Assembly (NCBI GenBank): GCA_002482415.1
Contig: DLFY01000246.1
Span: forward strand, 4,750-11,489
Source: Phycisphaerales bacterium UBA7708
Lineage (GTDB): Bacteria; Planctomycetota; Phycisphaerae; Sedimentisphaerales; Anaerohalosphaeraceae
Direction: 5' to 3'
Length of the DNA: 6,740 nucleotides
A program made the translations under genes and the position numbers. Numbering within the stretch: position 1 is the first letter of the stretch; each line of letters begins with the position of its first letter. Below the pieces are notes generated by a model that was given only the letters and a program-made list of their open reading frames with translations, ran no database searches and was not told where the DNA came from. Shown piece after piece: positions 1 to 5,050 of this stretch.

Positions 1-620
1 CTCAGCGCGCGCTGGAAGACTGTCCCGACCTGATTATGCTGGATATGCAGATTACCGGACTGGATCCGATTGAACTGGTTCAATCCTTTCAGCGGCAGGG
101 TGTTACCGCCCCGGTGATCGCTGTGGCCGAGGAGGGAACCGAAGCGGTGCGTCTGCAATTTAAAGCCGCCGGCTGTAAGGAATGTCTGGTCAAACCGGTG
201 AGCCGCATTGAGCTGTTCCAGATTATTCAGCACTATGCTCTGCAAACCCATGCGGGGCAGTGCCGGCAGGATAGCACGGAGACACACCTTTCCGGGCTTG
301 CATCGGAACTTTCCACAGAATTGAATGCCCTGCTGAACAAATTGCCTGATTTGCTGCAGGTTATTCCGGAACTGCTCAACCAGTCCAATCGACAGGCTCT
401 CAAGCGTGTAGCCCATCTTCTGGCCGAAATCGGGTCAGCGGCTTCTCTTGCCGAGTTAACCGATAAAGCGACGGTGCTGAAAGACATCATTGATGCCGAT
501 TCACAGGATAAAGCTGCAATCGATCAAGTCATCGAAGATATCAAGGCCGTCTGCAGGCAGGCGGAAAATCGTGACGGCGCTGAGGCTCTTGGTGCTTGTC
601 AAGTTGATAAAGCAAACTAA
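1..620 (+). CDS. C-terminal part of a receiver/Hpt-type phosphorelay protein (5' end outside the window)
   Basis: The reading frame is open from the first complete codon at 3, so the gene begins upstream; 205 residues are visible. Residues 1-80 match the later two thirds of a CheY-like receiver domain. The phosphoacceptor Asp sits in LIMLDMQITG (codon 42-44), and the conserved Lys is in LVKPVS (codon 192-194). The usual Thr/Ser after beta-4 appears to be Ala (VIAVAEEG), and the usual MPGxDG loop reads ITGLDP, so the receiver is somewhat divergent. Residues 95-190 are mostly helical and resemble an Hpt domain around ALKRVAHLLAEIGSAA (His codon 414-416), but the normal HxLKG signature is not intact. 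Such an arrangement is usual at the end of hybrid histidine kinases or in stand-alone phosphorelay proteins; which one cannot be told without the upstream part. The gene converges on the redoxin with 33 bases between stops. Confidence 0.85.
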   Translation, partial: QRALEDCPDLIMLDMQITGLDPIELVQSFQRQGVTAPVIAVAEEGTEAVRLQFKAAGCKECLVKPVSRIELFQIIQHYALQTHAGQCRQDSTETHLSGLASELSTELNALLNKLPDLLQVIPELLNQSNRQALKRVAHLLAEIGSAASLAELTDKATVLKDIIDADSQDKAAIDQVIEDIKAVCRQAENRDGAEALGACQVDKAN

Positions 621-653
621 TCCATCCGCAGTTTCAGCATCGCCATGTTCGCA

Positions 654-1238
654 TCAGATAATCAGATCACAGGCTTCCGGCGGCATCCAGTGTGCATCCT
701 GCCCATCCCATTTGACATTGCAGCCGATGGGATTGGTTAGCGGTTTTGTAATGGTCTTGCCGGCGGTTAATTCACCAAGGGCATTATCCAGGTCGTTGAT
801 GGTCATCTTGCTGGTGTCACGCGGATTGTCCACACCCCGTCCGGTATAAACCAGTTTTCTCGCCCGGTCAAAGACAAAGAAATGGGGTGTTCGCAGTGCC
901 CCGTAAGCCCGGGCGATATCCTGTGTCCGATCATACAGATACAGCCACGGGAATCGGTATTGTTCCATGCGTTTAATCATTTCCGCGAAAGAATCCTCTG
1001 CGTAAGTATTGGGACTGTTGGAATTGATGGCGACAAATTGCACTCCATAAGGAAGGAATTTGATCGCCGTCTGACGCGTGACTTCATCTGAACCTTTCAC
1101 ATACGGACAGTGATTGCAGGTAAAGAAAATGACCAGATAGTCCGCATTTTTGAAGTCCAAAAGAGTATAAAATTTCCCATCCGTAGCCGGTAATTTGAAA
1201 TCCGGGGCGAAGTGCCCCAGTTGCACTGTAAAAGCCAT
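654..1238 (-). CDS. Thioredoxin-fold redoxin (AhpC/TSA-like, CxxC type)
   Basis: This 194-residue protein has the thioredoxin-like peroxiredoxin fold. Visible marks are [14 protein letters not shown] at 8-21, the active-site motif [10 protein letters not shown] (CxxC at 41-44), [14 protein letters not shown] at 69-82, a cis-Pro in RTPHFFVFD (Pro118), and the family's C-terminal signature IGCNVKW (171-177). It resembles the bacterial 'thioredoxin family / redoxin' proteins of about 180-200 residues; substrate and exact reaction are unknown, with thiol-disulfide reduction or peroxide reduction the likely activity. There is no signal peptide, so it is probably cytoplasmic. The start at 1238 is chosen over an in-frame ATG at 1256 because AAAGGAG (1252-1246) lies 7 bases before it and would be inside the coding region of the longer form. 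Extra cysteines at 173 and 190 could give more redox chemistry. It is transcribed divergently from the NIPSNAP gene. Confidence 0.93.
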   Translation of the reverse strand: MAFTVQLGHFAPDFKLPATDGKFYTLLDFKNADYLVIFFTCNHCPYVKGSDEVTRQTAIKFLPYGVQFVAINSNSPNTYAEDSFAEMIKRMEQYRFPWLYLYDRTQDIARAYGALRTPHFFVFDRARKLVYTGRGVDNPRDTSKMTINDLDNALGELTAGKTITKPLTNPIGCNVKWDGQDAHWMPPEACDLII

Positions 1239-1245
1239 AGTTTGA

Positions 1246-1252
1246 CTCCTTT
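1246..1252 (-). promoter_or_regulatory. Shine-Dalgarno of the redoxin gene
   Basis: The minus-strand sequence AAAGGAG ends 7 bases before the ATG at 1238. It fixes the start at this codon rather than at the upstream in-frame ATG at 1256. Confidence 0.8.
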
Positions 1253-1253
1253 C

Positions 1254-1268
1254 CATGCCGCAGGCATG
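1254..1268. repeat. Short perfect inverted repeat upstream of the redoxin gene
   Basis: CATGCC and GGCATG (1254-1259 and 1263-1268) are separated by 3 bases. The element lies just upstream of the redoxin ribosome binding site. It could be a small leader hairpin or an operator; it is short enough that chance is possible. Confidence 0.4.
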
Positions 1269-1274
1269 ATTTTA
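1269..1274 (-). promoter_or_regulatory. Candidate -10 element for the redoxin gene
   Basis: The minus strand reads TAAAAT, 5 of 6 matches to TATAAT, about 31 bases before the ATG at 1238. No good -35 element is seen at 16-18 bases upstream; a TTGAAA exists but only 12 bases away. The call is tentative. Confidence 0.3.
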
Positions 1275-1290
1275 TTGCATTTGACCTTTC

Positions 1291-1312
1291 AAAAACGGGG
1301 GTGATACTCCCC
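1291..1312 (-). terminator. G/C stem-loop followed by five T on the minus strand, in the redoxin leader
   Basis: Read on the minus strand, GGGG (1312-1309) pairs with CCCC (1300-1297) across an 8-base loop, followed by G and then TTTTT (1295-1291). This has the shape of a short intrinsic terminator. No coding region ends on this strand before it: it lies upstream of the redoxin gene. If active it would end a leader transcript (attenuation) or a small RNA started within 1320-1500. The four-pair core is short, so the call is uncertain. Confidence 0.35.
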
Positions 1313-1328
1313 ATCTTCTCAAGATCAA

Positions 1329-1378
1329 TGAACAATCAGGATATTACCTCTATACTATTGTATTCCTGATTATGTTCA
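1329..1378. repeat. 13-bp imperfect inverted repeat in the divergent intergenic region
   Basis: TGAAC-AATCAGGA (1329-1341) is matched by TCCTGATT-AT-GTTCA (1364-1378). This gives thirteen pairs with a 2-base bulge and a 22-base AT-rich spacer. The spacer and arms contain -10-like sequences on both strands (TATACT at 1351-1356 on plus, TACAAT at 1362-1357 on minus). The size and symmetry suit a dimeric regulator site between the divergently transcribed redoxin and NIPSNAP genes; a transcript hairpin is also possible. Confidence 0.5.
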
Positions 1379-1443
1379 GGGGAAATGTGTAAGATGCTGC
1401 CAGTCGTGGCAAGAACAAAAATCTGCCTGGAGGGTAAAAAGGG

Positions 1444-1471
1444 TTGCTGCTTTTGGCCGGATGGGTATAAT
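1444..1471 (+). promoter_or_regulatory. Candidate sigma-70-like promoter of the NIPSNAP gene
   Basis: A perfect TATAAT at 1466-1471 is preceded at 16 bases by TTGCTG (1444-1449), which keeps the TTG of the -35 consensus. Transcription would begin near 1478, leaving a leader of about 50 bases before the ATG at 1528. Confidence 0.55.
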
Positions 1472-1527
1472 CCCAGTGGAAACAGTGTCGATAAATGACC
1501 GCAAGGCTTAGTTTTAGGAGAACAGCG

Positions 1528-2307
1528 ATGCAAAGACGGGATTTTTTGACTGCCTCATGTCTGACAGGACTGGCCGCATGTGGAATGGGTACCGGCCCGG
1601 CCGGTGCCGCCGAGTCCGGCAGAGATTTTTTCGAGCTGCAGAAGGTTCTGTTTGACGACGAAAGTCAAACAGAAAAGTTTTTTCACTACATGACGGCAGC
1701 CGCGATACCTGCCCTGAACCGTATCAACATCAATCCCGTAGGCGTGTTTGTCCCCCAGGACACGGCAAATGTGGTGTACGTTCTTCTGCGTCATCGCAAT
1801 CTCGAATCCGTGATGACCGCAGGCCCCAGGTTGCTGGCTGATGCGGTGTATCTGAAAGAGGGAGCGGAGTTTTTGGATGCCCCGGCAGACGCACGGGCTT
1901 TCAAACGCATCGAAAGCTCTCTGATGGCCGCCTTTGAGGGGATGCCTGCGCTGGATACCCCAATCAAGGATGCCGGGCGGATTTTCCAACTTCGCATTTA
2001 TGAAAGCCCCAGTGTCAAAACCGGACTGAAAAAGATTGAAATGTTCAATCAGGGAGAGCTGGAAGTCTTCCGCAAGACAGGGCTTCACGCGGTGTTTTTT
2101 GGCCAGACGCTCATCGGACCAGCCATGCCCAATTTAACGTATATGCTGGTCTTTAAAGATGCTCAACAGCAGCAGGATAACTGGAAGGCATTCGTTTCGC
2201 ATCCGGACTGGCTGAAAATGAAGGCTATCCCGGAGTATGCAGATAAAAAGATATTGTCCAATATTACCAATATGGTATTGAAGCCGGCGGCCTGTTCACA
2301 GATTTGA
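1528..2307 (+). CDS. Exported NIPSNAP-family protein with twin-arginine signal
   Basis: The protein has 259 residues. The N-terminus MQRRDFLTAS is a twin-arginine-like signal (Arg3-Arg4, Phe6-Leu7) with a short hydrophobic stretch. It offers either signal peptidase I cleavage after AGA (25-27) or a lipobox LAAC (15-18), so a periplasmic or lipid-anchored location is likely. Two ferredoxin-like NIPSNAP units follow, at about 33-130 (divergent) and 152-258. The second carries the family hallmarks FQLRIYES, KIEMFNQGELEVFRKTGLHAVFFGQTLIGP, PNLTYMLVF and the ending SNITNMVLKPAACSQI. Proteins of this form are common in Planctomycetes, Verrucomicrobia and Acidobacteria; their biochemical role is not established. 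The start at 1528 is chosen because AGGAG lies 8 bases before it; an in-frame ATG at 1495 would put this site inside the gene and push the RR motif inwards. It converges on the J-like gene with 11 bases between stops. Confidence 0.93.
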   Translation: MQRRDFLTASCLTGLAACGMGTGPAGAAESGRDFFELQKVLFDDESQTEKFFHYMTAAAIPALNRININPVGVFVPQDTANVVYVLLRHRNLESVMTAGPRLLADAVYLKEGAEFLDAPADARAFKRIESSLMAAFEGMPALDTPIKDAGRIFQLRIYESPSVKTGLKKIEMFNQGELEVFRKTGLHAVFFGQTLIGPAMPNLTYMLVFKDAQQQQDNWKAFVSHPDWLKMKAIPEYADKKILSNITNMVLKPAACSQI

Positions 2308-2318
2308 AGATTCTCCTG

Positions 2319-3464
2319 TCAGGCCTTGCTTTGGGCCAGCAAGCATGAACGGACTTCGGTCAGGTAGGACAGCATTTTGTCGGCCTGCTGACGCACTTTG
2401 GCATCCGGATGATTGACCCGGCTGTTCCATTTGCGGTATTCTTCGGTCAGCCGCTTGAGTGTTTCTTCGACGGGCAGAGTTGGATCAATACCCAATACAC
2501 ATGCGGGATCGGGATTTTCCTGGGCATCCAGAGGCAGATACTTCTGATAAATGGCCTGAAAGCGGTCCGCCGGCAATTCCAGACGTTCCGACAGATTTTT
2601 GAGCCAGTCCTGCAGTGGACGACTGACCGGCTGTGCGGCGGCGGCAATTTTGACACACACTTCGATAAGCCCGAAGCGATAATTTGTATCGGCCCGCTGA
2701 ATCAGGATTTCGCAGGCCTTGTCCACGGCCTGTTCCGGGGTTTCAGAGGGGATGACTTTGTGCACATCAATCGTTAAATTGGCCGCTGCATGATTCACGC
2801 ATCCATTGAGCCAGTTTTCAATCAATTTCTGCTGTTCCGGATTGGGTTGATTCCCGGCAGCCTGATGGGCCAGAATATAGCCCCCGGCCAGAATCTGTTC
2901 CATTCGTTTTTCAAAATCCAGATATCCTTCCGCGGCGGCAACAAAGTAGTTGAGGGTGGTTTTGGCGACGGCCAGTTCACGGCCGGTGCCCACCTGACTG
3001 ATGCGGGTGGTAAATTGCAGCAGGCGCTGACCGCGTTTGGGAAACCGCAGGACATCGCAGCTCAACTCAAGTACGGTTCTCCATTGCGGCAGAATCGCAT
3101 CACGGCCGGGGATGATTCCGTTATGAGTCTGGAAAAAGAATTCCATCCCTTCGGCCCGCCGCATATTGGACTGGGTGCATAAAACGCGCAGCGGCTCAAG
3201 CAGTCCTTCAGTGATATCCATAATTTCCACCGATACATTGGTGTCGCAGGAATCACAGGGGGTGGTAATCCGCCCCCGCATGCCCACCGCGAGCACATCA
3301 ATCTCCGCTCCGTCGATGGATTTGCCCAGCAGTTCCACCCGGTTCTCAAAATGATACGGGTCCAGTCCCTTCAATCCGGGCAGCAGGCTGCGCAGCCGCG
3401 GTATGACCCATATCAGGGATGCGGTCATAATCGCTGTCAGAATGATAATCGCCGCGGTATTCAT
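2319..3464 (-). CDS. Membrane-anchored J-domain-like co-chaperone with TerB-like region (DjlA-like layout)
   Basis: The protein has 381 residues. Residues 4-21 are one hydrophobic segment followed by Arg23 and Arg25, so the rest should face the cytoplasm. Residues 40-180 form an unrecognised, probably beta-rich domain with a CDSC pair at 70-73. Residues 185-310 are helical and resemble TerB/DjlA domains, most clearly FGLIEVCVKIAAAA (264-277) and LKNLSERLELPADRF (288-302), though the usual acidic ADG positions read AAQP and AGNQ. Residues 322-376 resemble a J domain: CVLGIDP, a helix with EEYRKW, then HPD at 352-354 and a final helix. The LG-to-HPD stretch is about five residues longer than in DnaJ. 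TM-TerB-J is the layout of DjlA. The gene follows the Hsp70 stop by 11 bases with no strong ribosome binding site of its own, which suggests translational coupling. I infer that it stimulates the neighbouring Hsp70. Confidence 0.75.
   Translation of the reverse strand: MNTAAIIILTAIMTASLIWVIPRLRSLLPGLKGLDPYHFENRVELLGKSIDGAEIDVLAVGMRGRITTPCDSCDTNVSVEIMDITEGLLEPLRVLCTQSNMRRAEGMEFFFQTHNGIIPGRDAILPQWRTVLELSCDVLRFPKRGQRLLQFTTRISQVGTGRELAVAKTTLNYFVAAAEGYLDFEKRMEQILAGGYILAHQAAGNQPNPEQQKLIENWLNGCVNHAAANLTIDVHKVIPSETPEQAVDKACEILIQRADTNYRFGLIEVCVKIAAAAQPVSRPLQDWLKNLSERLELPADRFQAIYQKYLPLDAQENPDPACVLGIDPTLPVEETLKRLTEEYRKWNSRVNHPDAKVRQQADKMLSYLTEVRSCLLAQSKA
2325..2343. repeat. Inverted repeat at the convergent gene ends
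   Basis: CTTGCT (2325-2330) and AGCAAG (2338-2343) are separated by 7 bases, inside the last codons of the J-like gene and just after the NIPSNAP stop. The position suits a terminator, but no T-run follows on either strand, so this is only a possible structure. Confidence 0.25.
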
Positions 3465-3475
3465 AGTTTGTGCCG

Positions 3476-5020
3476 CTATTGAACCTTCATTTTTTGCAGG
3501 GTTTCGGCCTGCTGATTGACGTGGCTCTGCGACAATTCACCGTCTTTGCCGATGCAGAATTCCACTTCGAGCTTGCGGCCGGATTCCTGGTCCTCGAATT
3601 CACAATGCATACGCTGGTTGGCATCATAGCTGTATTCCACGCGAATGGGCCTGCCTGCGGGGCGACCGCCGGGCAGTTCGAAAATCTCGGTGGCTATCTT
3701 GTTGACAAAATCAGGATCTTCATCCTCGCCCTGGGTAATCATGACCTGCAGTTCGGTCTGGTTTTCGGCCATGGTATAAAACGTCTGTGTGGTCGAGCAG
3801 GGCAGAGGCGTATTTTTCTTGAGCAGGATGGTATTGCGAACCACGTGCCGGCCGGTCTGCTCATCCAGCGGTGCGCAGATTGTACCGTAGCTGTGATTGC
3901 ATACATCTTTGAGCTTGACATCCCGCAGGCCGCCGGCGATGCCCTGCGGAACGGATTCGGGTTTCTCCCGCAGCATCGTCAGGCCGGCATGAATCGAGGC
4001 CCCGAGGGCGACACATTCATCGACATTGACCGCTGCTTCGGGTGCAAAGCCGAATTTGTCGGTTAAGCGCTGCTGGACCATGGGAATGCGTGTGGAACCG
4101 CCGACCAGAAGAATCTTGTTGATGTCTTTGGGGGAGGATTTGGCCTCGTCCAGGGCCACATCAATCAGCATCTCCGTGCGGGCAATCAGCGATTCGATGG
4201 CTTTTTCGAATTGTTCCCGTGTGATTTCAACGCGAGCGCTGCCGCTGGCACCGTACAGCACTTTCTTGGCGCTGTTCCGGCGTGACAGGGTCTTTTTGAC
4301 GTCTTCGGCCTCGTCTTCAAATTTGGCCATGTCCTGATCGCTCTGAATCAGCCTGGCGCCGCACTGGTTCTGATATTCCTGCTCGAACAGCTCGATAATT
4401 TTATGGTCGAAATCAATGCCGCCCAGAGCATGGTCGCCCTGGCTGCACAGGATTTTCGTGCTTTTTCCCTTGATGTCCAGGATGGTCACGTCAAAGGTGC
4501 CGCCGCCGAGGTCGTACACCAGAACGCGTCCGCTGATATCATGGCTGGCCGCATAAAACAGGGCCGCCGCGACGGGTTCATTGACAATGCCGATGACATT
4601 GAGTCCGGCCAGGGTGCCGGCATCCATCGTCGCCTTGCGGCGGGTTTCATCAAAATGGGCCGGAACAGAGATGACAACATCGGTGATCGCCCCGTGTTCT
4701 TTTTCGGCATCCTGTTTGAGTTTTTTCAGAATCAGGCTGGAGATTTCCTGGGGGGTCCAGGTGTGATTGTCAATCACCTTGGTCCAGTCGGTTCCCATGT
4801 GGCGTTTGACAAACCGCACCGCCCGCTCGCTATTGATCTGCCGGCTGTTGATGGCTTCAATTCCGACCCGCACGCCGCCTTCGTCCTCGTCAAAATAGAC
4901 GGCAGAGGCGGTAATGCGTTCTCCTTCACTGTTGGGGATAATTTCCGGGCGACCGATGGAATTCAGTATCGCAATGGCCGAAAATGTGGTTCCAAGGTCT
5001 ATTCCAACTAATTTTGTCAT
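3476..5020 (-). CDS. Divergent, lidless Hsp70 (DnaK-family chaperone)
   Basis: The protein has 514 residues against about 640 in DnaK. The ATPase domain (1-365) is intact: GIDLGTT (6-12), the catalytic Lys in VKRHMGTDW (Lys72), VISVPAHF (116-123), NEPVAAAL (147-154), DLGGGTFDVT (170-179) and LVGGSTRIPMVQ (305-316). The linker, normally DVLLLDV, reads DVKLKDV (367-373). A beta substrate-binding domain follows (about 374-490), with KKNTPLP and an ESGRKLEVEF strand that match DnaK. The protein then stops within what would be helix A, so the whole alpha-helical lid is missing, as is the C-terminal EEVD- or disordered-type tail. The start at 5020 is preferred because GGAG (5031-5028) is 7 bases upstream; a TTG at 5026 would be too close to it. 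It sits between genes for GrpE-like and J-like proteins in one apparent operon. There is no signal peptide, so it should be cytoplasmic. Confidence 0.96.
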   Translation of the reverse strand: MTKLVGIDLGTTFSAIAILNSIGRPEIIPNSEGERITASAVYFDEDEGGVRVGIEAINSRQINSERAVRFVKRHMGTDWTKVIDNHTWTPQEISSLILKKLKQDAEKEHGAITDVVISVPAHFDETRRKATMDAGTLAGLNVIGIVNEPVAAALFYAASHDISGRVLVYDLGGGTFDVTILDIKGKSTKILCSQGDHALGGIDFDHKIIELFEQEYQNQCGARLIQSDQDMAKFEDEAEDVKKTLSRRNSAKKVLYGASGSARVEITREQFEKAIESLIARTEMLIDVALDEAKSSPKDINKILLVGGSTRIPMVQQRLTDKFGFAPEAAVNVDECVALGASIHAGLTMLREKPESVPQGIAGGLRDVKLKDVCNHSYGTICAPLDEQTGRHVVRNTILLKKNTPLPCSTTQTFYTMAENQTELQVMITQGEDEDPDFVNKIATEIFELPGGRPAGRPIRVEYSYDANQRMHCEFEDQESGRKLEVEFCIGKDGELSQSHVNQQAETLQKMKVQ

Positions 5021-5027
5021 AATCAAA

Positions 5028-5031
5028 CTCC
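5028..5031 (-). promoter_or_regulatory. Shine-Dalgarno of the Hsp70 gene
   Basis: The minus strand reads TGGAG followed by TTTGATT and ATG. The GGAG lies 7 bases before the ATG at 5020 and lies in the 30-base gap after the GrpE-like gene. It decides against a TTG start at 5026. Confidence 0.7.
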
Positions 5032-5050
5032 AGAATGTATATCAGCCAGG

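Noticed and set aside
490..849. Plus-strand open frame spanning the convergent ends of the receiver and redoxin genes
   Set aside because: It overlaps both confirmed genes in other frames and codes for a low-complexity Ser-rich peptide without a known motif.
1084..1335. Minus-strand open frame overlapping the redoxin start
   Set aside because: It is another frame of the redoxin N-terminus and its leader; the redoxin motifs and ribosome binding site explain the region.
1555..2088. Minus-strand open frame of 177 codons opposite the NIPSNAP gene
   Set aside because: The plus-strand frame has clear NIPSNAP motifs and a ribosome binding site; the antisense frame has neither.
3470..4066. Long plus-strand open frame opposite the Hsp70 gene
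   Set aside because: It lies wholly antisense to a clear Hsp70 coding region, has no recognisable motif and no ribosome binding site.
3746..4066. Idea that the short Hsp70 is a frameshifted full-length DnaK
   Set aside because: The beta domain reads through to its last strand without a break, and the next gene starts 11 bases after the stop, leaving no room for a lid-coding remnant.
4403..5011. Second plus-strand open frame of about 200 codons opposite the Hsp70 ATPase domain
   Set aside because: It is the complement of the conserved ATPase motifs; its length comes from the codon composition of the real gene.
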